Below, one piece after another: positions 1 to 9,439 of a stretch of DNA of 64,000 nt. The DNA lies in NCBI GenBank assembly GCA_017515105.1, contig JAFWHO010000004.1, positions 1 through 64,000 of the forward strand, in the 5' to 3' direction. The translations under genes and the position numbers were made by a program. A model generated the notes under the pieces. That model was given only the letters and a program-made list of their open reading frames with translations. It searched no databases and was not told where the DNA came from. Position 1 is the stretch's first letter; every line of letters starts with the position of its first letter. The DNA comes from Candidatus Saccharimonadota bacterium (GTDB lineage: Bacteria; Patescibacteriota; Saccharimonadia; Saccharimonadales; Saccharimonadaceae).

Positions 1-3000
1 AGTCTTAGAAGTAGAAGCTCCGGAGTTATTTGTGCCGCTAGCACTACTCTTATAATCCGTGACGGATTTAGAGTAAGAGCAGGAGCCACCGTAAAGGGCA
101 TAGGTTGAACCATCCGTAGTGTAGCTGCCCCAAGTACCATCCGCGTTTTGCAAGCGATACTTCTTAGTACAGGTGATGTGATTTCTGTAGATAGTAATTT
201 CATTGGTCTTTTCGCCAGTTACTGTATATGAAGCAACACTGGCTGTTTGATATGTAGTAGAATCAAAATTGGCGATTTGGGAAGTAGACCAGGAGTAGGA
301 TGAGCCATAATTAACACTCTTTTCTTCAGCTACGCTGTAGTTAGTGAAGGTACCATTTGCATTCTCATAGCGGATCTTGGTGGTCTGAGTGTAGCCATTT
401 GCGGTACAGACACCATAAAGAACAGTGTTAGCGGTTGGTCTGAAGCTAGTATAGCCAGATTCATAAGTAATAGTAGTAGCACCAGTGCTGGTGGTGGTCC
501 AACCACAAGTATGGCCAGTTTTAGTGATAGTAGGCAGAGTCATATCACTATTATCCCAACCAGCATAGAGAGTAGCTGCGCTAGTCTTGGCCCATTTACC
601 ACCAGTGCCAGTGTAGCCCGAAACATTGGCCGAAAGAACAGGGGTTAGAGCATTAGAAGCAACTAGAGTACCAGTGCCGGAAGTCTCATGCCAACCATTA
701 AAGGCATAACCATACTTACAGTTGGTGCTAGAAGTGCAGACGCTACCAGTGGCAGTGGCAGCAGTGCTGCTATAGGTTACAGTTGCATCATTAGCATTAT
801 TACCGGAAGGCAAAGTAAAGCCAGTAATATTATATACTCTAGCTGGTTTAGAAGTAAGAGCACTCAAGGAAGTAGCGTCATAGGTGGCCTTAATAGTAGT
901 AGGATTACTGTTTGTGGTGGCATTGTTCTGATTCAATGTGATATTGTATTGGTTTGCGGTTGCAGTGGCAGTAAAGTCTAGGGAAGCAGCGGAGTTTGCG
1001 GCTGGAGCATAGGAAGCACCAGAATTATAGGAATTCCCACCATAATTCCACTTACAAGTGTAGCCTGTACGGCTGATTTGTGGTAGGGTAATGCTGACTG
1101 GAGTCCAGGTGGCTACCATAGTAGCAGTACCAGTATCACTTCTTAAGTTCTTAAAGTATTGGTTGGTAGTAGCTGTACTACCATTCCAGGCAGAATAGGT
1201 GCCGCTAGCAGAGGAAGCGGTAGTAGTAGTACTGCTTAGGGTAGAAGAGGTCCAACCAGCGAAGGTCTGAGCTGCTGAAGCGGTGTAGCTAGAACTACTG
1301 TTAGCGCAACCAGTAGATCCCACACTACCGTTGATCGTCACGGTCTTAGTTGGATTAGAGATAGTAACAGCAGAGGCATAGGTGCCGGAGATTGGAGCAC
1401 TAGAGCCAGCAGTACCATTCTTTAGATCATAGGAAATGGCGTAGTTATTTGCTGAATAATGGGTATAATAAGTTGTATTACTTGCTGGCATAGTACTGCT
1501 CGTAGTGATTCTACTGCCGCCGCTTGCTGTTGTGTACCAACCGCTATATGTGTATCCTGTTTTTGCTACTGTAGGCAAATCGCTTAGTGTAGAATTATAG
1601 TTTCTCGTGTCCGTTATCTTTAAAGAACTGACTTTTAATGGTTTGAATGTATCTTGAGCCTCACGATGATCTCTATTTGTTCGCAAAGCGTTTGTTGCAA
1701 TTCCGGTCATGTTATATGTGCCACTTATGGTTATCGTCGTCATTCCGCTACCGGTTGCCGTAAGATTATAGGTTTTGCTGTTAGCATTCCATGTGAAAAC
1801 TACTGATATATCAGTGTTTGTTGGCACTGTTGTTGTTGAGGATGTATTTACGTTGCCTGCAGCAAGATATAATCTGAGTTGATTGGACGTGTTAATCTCA
1901 ATATTGAGATTTGCAGTAGTGCTATTGTAGTTACCAATTATTAAATAACGGTTACCTGTGGTGGTATATCTAAATGTTTCTTCGATCTTGAAGTCCCTAC
2001 CCCAGTTGACTTTATAGCCCGTATCCAAATACTCATTATCGGCGTACTGATAGTCTTCTTGATAATCGTATGTTAAGCTATATGAGTTTACAGAACAGAC
2101 ACCTTGGACTTCTAAGTTACCAGCAGGCAAGATGGAAGCACCAGAATCATAGTAAGTACTAGTAGCATTAACATTCTGCCACTTACAAGTGTGACCAGTA
2201 AGAGTAATAGTAGGCAAAGTAACCACAGAATACTCCCCGACCGTAGCAGTCCAGCCAGCATAAAGAGTGGCTGCAGAAGTCTTAGTCCAACGCTTGGAGC
2301 TATCTGTGTAACCGGAGATACTTGCTTGCAGGGCTGGAGTTGCATCTTTACTTGCTACTAAGGTACCGGTACCAGAAGTTTCATGCCAACCATTGAAGGC
2401 ATAGCTAGTACTATTAGTAGATTTACAATTATTAGCTGCAGTACAAGTACTACCAGAAGCTGTTTGGCTAGACGGATAAGTAATAGTAGCATCTGTGGCC
2501 GAAGAAGTCTTAGAGAAGCCTGAGATTGTTCTAGTGCCAGTAGCATTAGAGCAGGTTGGAACAGTAATAGCAGCTAGAGTAGTAGAATAGTAGGTTGCAG
2601 TAGTGGAAGTAGAACCTGTGGCAGTAGTAGAACAGTTCCTGTCTAATGTGACAGTGTAGGTTTGCCTGGTACCATTCAATGTTACAGCATTAGTACCGTC
2701 ACCAATGGTATAGGTTGGGTTGGCAGCAGAAGTAGAAGACAAGGTACCTACAGCACCAGAATCTTTAGCCCAAGAGCTGAGTTTAGAACCAGTAGTATAG
2801 GTTGGATAGAGATAGTAGGCAGTATTATAGGTGAGGCCAGAAACAGAGTTGCCGGAAGTGGTAACAGTGCCCATGAGGTTAGTGCCAGAACAGTCACCAG
2901 AAGTCTTACAGACTTTGACACTTGATACATAGTTAGAATTGAAGGAGACTTTGAGAGATAGGTTAGATTTAATAGTGGAAGTAGCTGTAAATGTAAGAGA

Positions 3001-4692
3001 GGTAACAGAGTTTTCTTCTGGTGAATATGAGCCACCGGGGTCATAAGTATTTCCGTTATAGTTCCATTTGCAGGTGTAACCCGTGCGGCTGATCTGTGGT
3101 AAGGTAATGGGCTGCCTTGTCCAATTTGCCACCATTGTGACGGTGTCCGTATCGCTTCTTAAATTCTTGAAGTAATGATTGGTTGTTTTAGTGGTGCCAT
3201 TCCATGAAGAATATGTGCCATTAATAGTAGAGGCAGTAGAGGCGGTGCTACTTAAGGTAGTAGATGTCCAGCCAGCGAAGGTTTGTGTAGCTGAAGCAGA
3301 ATAACTAGCGCTGTTATTGGTGCAGCCGCTAGATCCTACGCTGCCGTTCACGGTTACTGTTTTATTTGGCTCAGGGATAGTTACAGCTGTCGCGTATGTT
3401 CCTGAATTTGGAGAGTTAGCTCCAGCTGTGCCATTCTTTAGATTGTATGAAATGCTGTAATCATTGTAATTCCATTTAGCATAAAGCGTTGTTGGGTTTC
3501 CAGTGAGGTTTTCTGGGTTGTTGTCGAATGTGCCGTCAGTATTAATATATTTCGTTCCGCCGCCGTCAACTTCTGTGTAATAGCCGTCAAAGGCGTAGCC
3601 GGTTCTTTCAGGTACGGTGATTGAGTTGATCGTTGTGGTGCGGGCTACATTTGAATAGAATTTGTTTACTTTGTATCTATAATATACTGCGGATGTGCCT
3701 TGCGAGGTGGCTGATTGGTCGTTCAATGACAAGTAATATGGGTTTGCCTCCCACATCGCGTAGAGATATAGGGTATTGTCGGCGGTTTGGTCAAGGGTCC
3801 AAGCGGAGCCTTTGGCGTATTCAGTGCCGCCAGTGCAGGAGTCTACACCGTCGGTGTTGGTGATTTTGGAATCGTTGGCTGTACCTGCGCAGTAACCTTT
3901 GAATGTATAATTCGTCCTTTTTGGATCATTGTTTGAAATAGAAACGGTTTCTTCTATAGTAGTAGAGCTTGCATTGCTCGGGAAATCTACAACGGTATCA
4001 GTGGTGTTTTTATTGTAGTTAATTGCGTATCCTACCGGATTTCCTACGGCAGTAATAATGAATGAATTTGTATATGAGCCTGGCGTCGCATTTCGGTCCG
4101 CTCTGGCGCCTAGGACTATAGTATATGTGTTCGCTACGCTATTTGCTCCAGAAGTTTGGTCTAGGATATCACCATTCGCATCGGGGCTTGGATGGAAACT
4201 TGTATTAGCGATTGAATTAAATTTGCTTGGCTGATAACCCCATTTGTTGTTATAACTGGTATTAGCCGAATTCGCGAAATCTTGTTCTGAGATGACTGAG
4301 TCGATAGATGTAAGAACGCTGGTTCCGTTGACAAGGTTGGTGGCGTTCTCTCCAGTTGTACCAGCTTTAATACCGAATGTGTAACCAGTGTAGTTGTCGG
4401 TGGTTATAGAAATGTTGTTGCTGGCCGATTTACTAAACACCCCTGATGTTGCGTTTGGAGTAACGTTTACCACGTTAGTCTCGCTACTTATTGTAATATT
4501 AATGCTGCTGGTTTTTGCATGTGTAGGAGCACAGAGTAAATCAGTGCATAATAATAGCCCCAAAACGAATGGAATCGCTAGGGCTAGTTTGAATCTATAA
4601 GAACTTGGAGAATTATTTCGTGATACAGTTATCCCATACCCATTTTTTAATGGGGTACCAACAACACCATTAATAACTCTATCTGACTCCAC
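1..4692 (-). CDS. Giant secreted InlB-type repeat surface protein (3' end beyond window)
   Basis: One uninterrupted frame runs from a GTG at 4692 to the left edge, about 1560 residues, so the C-terminus is not seen. An in-frame TAA lies four codons upstream and no other start precedes the hydrophobic segment at about residues 36-55, which fixes the GTG. A TAAAAT box (4699-4704) ends 6 bases before it, implying a leaderless mRNA. The hydrophobic segment followed by Ala-rich THAKT looks like a signal peptide. The rest is Thr/Ser/Asn/Gly-rich, with repeated FxGWxT/FNGWHETSGTG units typical of Listeria-Bacteroides (InlB B) repeats and a lectin-like stretch at roughly 2080-1600. Two long modules are duplicated (about 3470-3078 and 1463-1056). 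The N-terminal domain after the signal resembles that of the protein at 13861. Probable role: adhesion to a host cell; no catalytic domain is seen in this part. Confidence 0.85.
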   Translation of the reverse strand, partial: MESDRVINGVVGTPLKNGYGITVSRNNSPSSYRFKLALAIPFVLGLLLCTDLLCAPTHAKTSSINITISSETNVVNVTPNATSGVFSKSASNNISITTDNYTGYTFGIKAGTTGENATNLVNGTSVLTSIDSVISEQDFANSANTSYNNKWGYQPSKFNSIANTSFHPSPDANGDILDQTSGANSVANTYTIVLGARADRNATPGSYTNSFIITAVGNPVGYAINYNKNTTDTVVDFPSNASSTTIEETVSISNNDPKRTNYTFKGYCAGTANDSKITNTDGVDSCTGGTEYAKGSAWTLDQTADNTLYLYAMWEANPYYLSLNDQSATSQGTSAVYYRYKVNKFYSNVARTTTINSITVPERTGYAFDGYYTEVDGGGTKYINTDGTFDNNPENLTGNPTTLYAKWNYNDYSISYNLKNGTAGANSPNSGTYATAVTIPEPNKTVTVNGSVGSSGCTNNSASYSASATQTFAGWTSTTLSSTASTASTINGTYSSWNGTTKTTNHYFKNLRSDTDTVTMVANWTRQPITLPQISRTGYTCKWNYNGNTYDPGGSYSPEENSVTSLTFTATSTIKSNLSLKVSFNSNYVSSVKVCKTSGDCSGTNLMGTVTTSGNSVSGLTYNTAYYLYPTYTTGSKLSSWAKDSGAVGTLSSTSAANPTYTIGDGTNAVTLNGTRQTYTVTLDRNCSTTATGSTSTTATYYSTTLAAITVPTCSNATGTRTISGFSKTSSATDATITYPSSQTASGSTCTAANNCKSTNSTSYAFNGWHETSGTGTLVASKDATPALQASISGYTDSSKRWTKTSAATLYAGWTATVGEYSVVTLPTITLTGHTCKWQNVNATSTYYDSGASILPAGNLEVQGVCSVNSYSLTYDYQEDYQYADNEYLDTGYKVNWGRDFKIEETFRYTTTGNRYLIIGNYNSTTANLNIEINTSNQLRLYLAAGNVNTSSTTTVPTNTDISVVFTWNANSKTYNLTATGSGMTTITISGTYNMTGIATNALRTNRDHREAQDTFKPLKVSSLKITDTRNYNSTLSDLPTVAKTGYTYSGWYTTASGGSRITTSSTMPASNTTYYTHYSANNYAISYDLKNGTAGSSAPISGTYASAVTISNPTKTVTINGSVGSTGCANSSSSYTASAAQTFAGWTSSTLSSTTTTASSASGTYSAWNGSTATTNQYFKNLRSDTGTATMVATWTPVSITLPQISRTGYTCKWNYGGNSYNSGASYAPAANSAASLDFTATATANQYNITLNQNNATTNSNPTTIKATYDATSLSALTSKPARVYNITGFTLPSGNNANDATVTYSSTAATATGSVCTSSTNCKYGYAFNGWHETSGTGTLVASNALTPVLSANVSGYTGTGGKWAKTSAATLYAGWDNSDMTLPTITKTGHTCGWTTTSTGATTITYESGYTSFRPTANTVLYGVCTANGYTQTTKIRYENANGTFTNYSVAEEKSVNYGSSYSWSTSQIANFDSTTYQTASVASYTVTGEKTNEITIYRNHITCTKKYRLQNADGTWGSYTTDGSTYALYGGSCSYSKSVTDYKSSASGTNNSGASTSKT

Positions 4693-4821
4693 GTTTTTAT
4701 TTTAACATATACATAATGAAATATTTTTAGAATTTTGCATAAGAAGTTTGGAGTTTTCCACAAGCATAATAATGGTCTCAATAAACAAAATTCCGAGAAT
4801 ATATTCTCGGTTTTCCGTTTT

Positions 4822-4898
4822 TGGTGGAGCGTGCGAGATTCAAACTCGCGACCTCTACTATGCCATAGTAGCGCTCTAATCGACTGAGCTAACGCCCC
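4822..4898 (-). tRNA. tRNA-Ala (anticodon GGC)
   Basis: Read on the minus strand this folds as a full cloverleaf: acceptor GGGGCGT pairs with ACGCTCC (one G-U), the D-arm contains GCTCAGTC, the anticodon stem CTACT/AGTAG encloses loop ATGGCAT with anticodon GGC, and the T-arm carries GTTTGAATC. CCA is encoded. It is transcribed towards the giant surface protein gene, about 130 bases upstream of that gene's start. Nothing else is seen in 4693-4821. Confidence 0.96.
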
Positions 4899-4976
4899 AT
4901 CTGGTGTTCATGGTCCCAGCTCTGGGCTGGTAATACCTTGTTGTTATTTTATCATAAGTTGTGATAGAATGAAAGT

Positions 4977-5987
4977 ATGAAAACTATTTTGACTGGAATT
5001 CGCGCAAATTCAGAACTTACGTTAGGGAATTATTTGGGCGCACTTTTGCCAATGGTGCGGCTTGCGAACAAATATTCGAAAGAAATGAATGTGAATATTT
5101 TTGTGCCGGACCTTCATTCGATTATTTCAAGCGTTGATGGCGATTTGCAAAAAAATATTTACAGATCTATTAGATATTATCTTGCTTCGGGTCTTAACTT
5201 AAATGAAAATGTGCATATTTATCGCCAGTCATATGTTCCAGCTCATTCTCAGCTCTGTTGGATTTTGAATTGTATAGCCACGATGGGTGAAACTTCCAGA
5301 ATGACTCAGTTCAAGGAAAAAAGTGAGGGCAGGGAAAGCTGCAATGTTGGCATTTTTGATTATCCAGTTTTGATGGCTGCCGACATTTTGCTTTATTCTG
5401 CAGAATACGTGCCTATCGGTGAAGATCAGTTTCAACACATTGAGTTGACTCGCAACATTGCAATGCGATTTAATAATAAATATGGTGAAATTTTCACGAT
5501 TCCGGTAAAAACTAAAGAACAAGTTCAATTTATGGGTTTTGATGACGGGATTCGTGTTCGTGATCTTTTAAACCCTGAGAAAAAAATGTCTAAATCTACT
5601 GCTGCTGAGAATTCTAAGATTATGATGGACGATGACCCCGATAAAGCCGCTAAGAAAATCATGAGCGCAACTACTGATTCACTTGGAAAAATTAAATTTG
5701 ATATGTTTAATCAACCAGGAATTTCTAATTTATTACTAATTGATGCTCTCGTAACCGACTCACCGCTCCAAGATGTGATTTCTACCTGGAGTGGCGAGAC
5801 GAAGTATGGTGATTTGAAGAAAAAAGTTGGTGCGGACGTAGCGGAAATGCTTCGTGAATTCCAATCAAATCTTGACGAGATTACTGATGACATGATTGAT
5901 GAACTTTTCCAGGATGGGGAAGAATACGCTAATAAAATCGCAAATCAGAAACTTACTGAAGTGCAAAAAGTGGTTGGACTTAGATAA
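4977..5987 (+). CDS. trpS: Tryptophan-tRNA ligase
   Basis: Class I aminoacyl-tRNA synthetase that charges tRNA-Trp in the cytoplasm. The 336-residue length is normal for bacterial TrpS. The HIGH-equivalent is TLGNYLG at residues 15-21 and a perfect KMSKS is at 203-207; between them is the conserved ADILLYSAEYVPIGEDQ-type substrate region. The start follows an extended -10 box (TGATAGAAT, ending at 4970) by 6 bases, with TTGTTA at 4941 as a possible -35, so the message is probably leaderless. The gene is monocistronic and converges on the HD hydrolase gene. The tRNA-Trp it would charge lies at 48153. Confidence 0.97.
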   Translation: MKTILTGIRANSELTLGNYLGALLPMVRLANKYSKEMNVNIFVPDLHSIISSVDGDLQKNIYRSIRYYLASGLNLNENVHIYRQSYVPAHSQLCWILNCIATMGETSRMTQFKEKSEGRESCNVGIFDYPVLMAADILLYSAEYVPIGEDQFQHIELTRNIAMRFNNKYGEIFTIPVKTKEQVQFMGFDDGIRVRDLLNPEKKMSKSTAAENSKIMMDDDPDKAAKKIMSATTDSLGKIKFDMFNQPGISNLLLIDALVTDSPLQDVISTWSGETKYGDLKKKVGADVAEMLREFQSNLDEITDDMIDELFQDGEEYANKIANQKLTEVQKVVGLR

Positions 5988-5992
5988 TTTTG

Positions 5993-6021
5993 CAAGAAAA
6001 ACCCAGCCCTTCCGGGCTGGG
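5993..6021 (-). terminator. Intrinsic terminator of the HD-hydrolase gene
   Basis: An 8-bp perfect stem CCCAGCCC/GGGCTGGG with a TTCC loop (6002-6021). On the minus strand it is followed by a run of five T. It sits 10 bases past the stop codon of the 6032-6820 gene, and may also stop trpS transcripts arriving from the other side. Confidence 0.85.
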
Positions 6022-6031
6022 CGGTGAGAGA

Positions 6032-6820
6032 TTATTTAAGGTAATTTGGATCATCGAGTAAACGTATTAATTCTTCTTCGTCGTATGGGTTTTCGACTTT
6101 GTTATAAAATACATGTATCCTGATAATATCCTCAATCCTTTCACGGAAATCATGTATTATTTTTTCATGTTCGGGCCATATTTTTTCTGCTGTTTTCAAA
6201 TTAGGTAAAAAGAAGACGTTTGTTTCGAGTATATTTTTGAGAATTGATCTAATATTTAAGTTGGTCAATGTTCTCAAATTATCATTGCGGTCATTTGCCT
6301 TGGTTATGATTGCGTTTAAGTGCTCATTTGTTGGCCTTTCTATGAATCTTTGGAAATATCTACGCTTTATAACAGAGACGGGTTCATTTTCATATGTGGC
6401 TGTAATTGTCATTAACCCAATAGAATATCTTATACTATCGTTTACGGGCAGAATTAATAACGCTTTTTGCAATTCGTCATCACGTAAGTATCTGTCTTCG
6501 GGTTCAATTGAATCATGTAGTAAATGGGTTGCAGATAGATGATCATCTATTATCCTCATTGTCATTATCCTACATGCCATTGACATAGGGTGGATAATAT
6601 ATTGTTCCCCGTTTTTCCTTATTTGCTCACCATGCACTTCGCACATGTAATTAAAGGCTCTTATGCTTTCCATTAACCCGAGGTCAGTATAATGTGTTTT
6701 TAAGCGAGTTCTCATTTTTGCCACTTTAAAATCTGACTCTTCGAGATATTGTATGCGTTTTTGCCTTTCTTCTTCACTCAATTTACTCAGAATTATCTCT
6801 CTTTGTTCCTGTATGGTCAT
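6032..6820 (-). CDS. Stand-alone HD phosphohydrolase of the RelA/SpoT (MESH1-like) type
   Basis: A 262-residue protein matching only the hydrolase half of RelA/SpoT enzymes. It has the histidine of the VHGEQIRKNGEQYIIHP segment (H63), the metal-binding H102-D103 in LLHDSIEPED, and the later aspartate in KANDRNDNLRTL (D177), equivalent to the KLADR motif of SpoT. No synthetase or TGS/ACT regulatory domain follows, so the likely activity is (p)ppGpp or a related nucleotide hydrolysis (small alarmone hydrolase); the substrate is inferred. Unlike many neighbours it has a strong Shine-Dalgarno site (AAGGAGGTGA) 4 bases before ATG. No alarmone synthetase is in this window. A non-alarmone HD phosphatase cannot be excluded. 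Confidence 0.8.
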   Translation of the reverse strand: MTIQEQREIILSKLSEEERQKRIQYLEESDFKVAKMRTRLKTHYTDLGLMESIRAFNYMCEVHGEQIRKNGEQYIIHPMSMACRIMTMRIIDDHLSATHLLHDSIEPEDRYLRDDELQKALLILPVNDSIRYSIGLMTITATYENEPVSVIKRRYFQRFIERPTNEHLNAIITKANDRNDNLRTLTNLNIRSILKNILETNVFFLPNLKTAEKIWPEHEKIIHDFRERIEDIIRIHVFYNKVENPYDEEELIRLLDDPNYLK

Positions 6821-6907
6821 AATCTCACCTCCTTTTCAATGTGCTCCCACCTTGTCCAGAATTGTAGCACGATTGTTGCCGATGTCAACTTATGCTATAA
6901 TTTTTGT

Positions 6908-7849
6908 ATGATTAGGACTGGGAAAAAGTTCAGTAAGCCCGAGATGTCGCGGGTAATAAATGGCGATACAGTACTTCCTGAAGAAGAAGCGCCAGAAGAG
7001 AAGATCCGCCTAGATATTTTGATGCGCGAGATTTATCGCAGTTATAATCGTTCGACTTTGCAGAAGTTTATTGAGGCCGGCTATGTGACCGTGGATGGTG
7101 AAGTTGTAACTAAGCCAAACACCAAAATTACACGTGATGTTAAACTGGATTTACGTGTACCCGATGAGCTTAAGAATGCCGACGTTGAGCCTGATGTCGT
7201 ATATGAAGATGATAATGTATTGGTCGTGAATAAACCCGAAGGGTTACTCTCTGAGGCGAAGGGCGAGTATTGCCCGGAGAGAACTTTGGCTGATTTTGGG
7301 TTGGTTGCGCACCGTTTGGATAGAGATACTTCTGGCGTGATGATCCTCGCAAAAAATGAAGATACTTTGCATTATTTGAAACGTCAATTTCAGAATCGCA
7401 GTGTACATAAAACTTACTATGCTGTGGTTGAAGGTCGCCCTAAGCTTGACCAGGCAAGGATTGATTTGCCTTTGATTCGTGACATGAAGAGGCCAACAAC
7501 TTTTCGGGTTGATGCAAATGGTAAAGAATCGGAGACTTTTTACAAATTATTAAAGACAAATGGCGATTACTCATTGGTTGAGCTTAAACCTACTACTGGG
7601 CGTACACACCAACTGAGAGTACATATGAAGTATTTGGGGCATCCAATTGTGGGTGATAGAGTTTATGGCGACGGTGATGCTGACCGATTATATCTGCATG
7701 CTGGTGAGCTAGAGATCACTTTACCTGGAGGTGATAGGCGGGTATTTAGGGTGCCGAGGCCGGCTAAATTTGACGAATTGGTGTCCGAAAAAGCTGTCGT
7801 CTCTAAGGGCACGAGCGCGGTTAAAAGTTCCGAAAAGAAGAGTAAATAA
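6908..7849 (+). CDS. RluA-family 23S rRNA pseudouridine synthase with S4 domain
   Basis: Converts specific uridines in structured RNA, usually 23S rRNA, to pseudouridine. An S4 RNA-binding domain spans about residues 33-80, and the catalytic motif HRLDRDTSG is at 135-143 (catalytic D138). The KPTTGRTHQLRVHM segment near the C-terminus is also characteristic. The open frame extends upstream to an ATG at 6749, but the ATG at 6908 is chosen: TTGTTG at 6873 and an extended TATAAT at 6896-6901 precede it with 17-base spacing, and the -10 ends 6 bases before the ATG, giving a leaderless transcript. The last base of its stop codon is the first base of the next gene's ATG. The C-terminal Lys/Ser tail is low complexity. 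Exact family member (RluB/C/D-like) is not resolved. Confidence 0.92.
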   Translation: MIRTGKKFSKPEMSRVINGDTVLPEEEAPEEKIRLDILMREIYRSYNRSTLQKFIEAGYVTVDGEVVTKPNTKITRDVKLDLRVPDELKNADVEPDVVYEDDNVLVVNKPEGLLSEAKGEYCPERTLADFGLVAHRLDRDTSGVMILAKNEDTLHYLKRQFQNRSVHKTYYAVVEGRPKLDQARIDLPLIRDMKRPTTFRVDANGKESETFYKLLKTNGDYSLVELKPTTGRTHQLRVHMKYLGHPIVGDRVYGDGDADRLYLHAGELEITLPGGDRRVFRVPRPAKFDELVSEKAVVSKGTSAVKSSEKKSK

Positions 7850-8511
7850 TGTTTTTTGATAATGTAGATGAGATTCCGGCGATTGCGAAAAAGTGCGGTA
7901 CTTCGATTTTTGTTTTGCCGGACGACGTTGAAGTTAAGATTCCGCACAGCATTAATTTATCTCCCGACACCAAGACCGTGATAACTATCGAGCAAGTAAG
8001 GGAAGTGCTCGGGTTAGTAAATATCAAACAAACTGGGGATAGATTTATTGTTGTTCGGCCGGCTGAGACTCTCGGCGATGCGGCTGCCAATGCTTTTCTT
8101 AAAAATCTGGAAGAGCCTGGCGAAAAAGTACATTTTGTTTTGATAACTAAGGACCCATCTTCGCTTCTTCCTACGATTCTGAGTAGGGCGCAGATGTTTT
8201 TCTTGAAGTCTGGATCTGTTCTTAGCAGTAAGCTTTCTTGTGATGATAAGGTTCGAGATTTAGCTAAAGAATTAATGGTGGCGAAGCCGTCTGATCTTGT
8301 TGACATTGTCGATAAAATCACAAAGAAGAAGGATGGCGTTAGAAACAATGCACTTTCTGTGGTTGGCGCTGCGATAGAAATGCTTTACAAAACTTATTTC
8401 TTGACCGAGAAAGATGTGTTCCTCTCTAAGCTCCCAAAATTTCTAGCTGCCTATGATGGCATTTATCGTAATGGTCATGTTAAATTGCAATTAATCGCTA
8501 ATTTATGTTAA
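7849..8511 (+). CDS. DNA polymerase III delta'-like protein (HolB-like), lacking P-loop
   Basis: 220 residues. The region around residues 80-114 (NAFLKNLEEPGEKVHF, then LITKDPSSLLPTILSRAQ) is the sensor/arginine-finger segment of clamp-loader delta' and DnaX AAA+ subunits. The N-terminus is short and lacks the P-loop and zinc module found in DnaX and in many delta' subunits. The start overlaps the rluA-type gene by one base (TAATG), so translation is probably coupled. The role would be a non-ATP-hydrolysing clamp-loader subunit at the replication fork. Assignment rests on one conserved stretch. Confidence 0.75.
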   Translation: MFFDNVDEIPAIAKKCGTSIFVLPDDVEVKIPHSINLSPDTKTVITIEQVREVLGLVNIKQTGDRFIVVRPAETLGDAAANAFLKNLEEPGEKVHFVLITKDPSSLLPTILSRAQMFFLKSGSVLSSKLSCDDKVRDLAKELMVAKPSDLVDIVDKITKKKDGVRNNALSVVGAAIEMLYKTYFLTEKDVFLSKLPKFLAAYDGIYRNGHVKLQLIANLC

Positions 8512-8520
8512 AATAACTGT

Positions 8521-9327
8521 ATGATTGCATTATTTGCTATTATTATTTTTACGATTTATCTCTGTTTTTTCTTTCCGCTCGAGACCAAAGAGAAGAAAGT
8601 AGAAGAGAAATCGCCAAAGTACAATTCTCAGATGAAAAAACTCTGGCAAATTGCGCAGACTTCTATGAAAGAGCGTAAGCCTTTCCGGGCCGAGAAGGCT
8701 TTGCTTACTATTTTGAAATTTGATGAGAAAAACGCTGCTGCATATAACAGGCTTGGGATTTTGTATGCAAAAGGCAAGAAATATGATGAGGCGGTGGAGT
8801 GCTTTGAAATTGCTCAATCTCTCGATAATAATCCAGCTTCGATCCATAATGTTGGCTTGATTTACCTTGAAACTGGTGCTTACGAAAAGGCCGAGATGGC
8901 TTTTCAGCAAGCAATTGAGCTTGAAGGCGATGTTCCTTCGAGATATATTGCACTTGCCAAAGCCGAGGAGAAATTAGGACGTCCTAAAAAGGCTGTCGAA
9001 GCACTTGAGAGTGCGTATGAGCTTGACCCTAAGGTCACGATCTTGAGGGATATTTTGACTATCTACGAAAATAATGGTGACGCTGAGGCTGCAACTGCGA
9101 CTTCGGCAAGGATTGAGATGCAGATTATTAAAGATAATGAAGCCAAGAAACGTCGTATCGCTAAAGATCGTAAGACTGCTGCTGCGAGAGTTAATAGAAC
9201 CACTTCAAAAAAGGTCGTGCGAAACGCTTCCTCAAAGATCAAAACTAGTTTGCCATCTAAGTCGAAACCTCGCACCAAGAGGTCACCTCAAATCATTAAA
9301 CCACACGTTGGCCGTAAACGTATATAA
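8521..9327 (+). CDS. Membrane-anchored TPR protein
   Basis: 268 residues: an N-terminal transmembrane segment (about 2-17), a helical region with three to four tetratricopeptide repeats (about 35-175; AYNRLGILYAKGKKYDEAVE is a typical unit), and a long Lys/Arg/Ser/Thr-rich basic tail (about 200-268). The repeats suggest a scaffold for protein contacts on the cytoplasmic side of the membrane; the basic tail could bind nucleic acid or acidic polymers (inference). The start is set by TAAAAT at 8509-8514, which overlaps the TAA stop of the preceding gene and ends 6 bases before the ATG. The gene therefore probably has its own leaderless promoter inside the operon. Confidence 0.85.
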   Translation: MIALFAIIIFTIYLCFFFPLETKEKKVEEKSPKYNSQMKKLWQIAQTSMKERKPFRAEKALLTILKFDEKNAAAYNRLGILYAKGKKYDEAVECFEIAQSLDNNPASIHNVGLIYLETGAYEKAEMAFQQAIELEGDVPSRYIALAKAEEKLGRPKKAVEALESAYELDPKVTILRDILTIYENNGDAEAATATSARIEMQIIKDNEAKKRRIAKDRKTAAARVNRTTSKKVVRNASSKIKTSLPSKSKPRTKRSPQIIKPHVGRKRI

Positions 9328-9337
9328 TTTTGTTGTA

Positions 9338-9366
9338 TTGACTTTAAGTTTATAAGGTGTTATAAT
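9338..9366 (+). promoter_or_regulatory. Consensus sigma70-type promoter
   Basis: TTGACT (9338-9343), 17 bases, then TATAAT (9361-9366) preceded by TG. It drives the 57-residue ORF at 9440 after a leader of about 66 bases, which is U-rich and shows no obvious riboswitch fold. It is the closest match to the full -35/-10 consensus in the window. Confidence 0.85.
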
Positions 9367-9439
9367 ATCAGTTGTTATTTACTTTTTATGGAGTAAATAT
9401 GTAGTTGTTTTTTAGTTTTGTTTGCAAAAGGAGAGTATT

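Noticed and set aside
688-3863. Several ORFs of 60-100 residues on the plus strand, and others in shifted minus frames, within 1-4692
   Set aside because: They are antisense or frame shadows of the Ser/Thr-rich repeat frame, which is open throughout; they have no ribosome sites and low-complexity composition.
6749-6907. N-terminal extension of the pseudouridine synthase
   Set aside because: It overlaps the promoter and the 5' end of the divergent HD-hydrolase gene and is not similar to the family; the ATG at 6908 fits a leaderless start.
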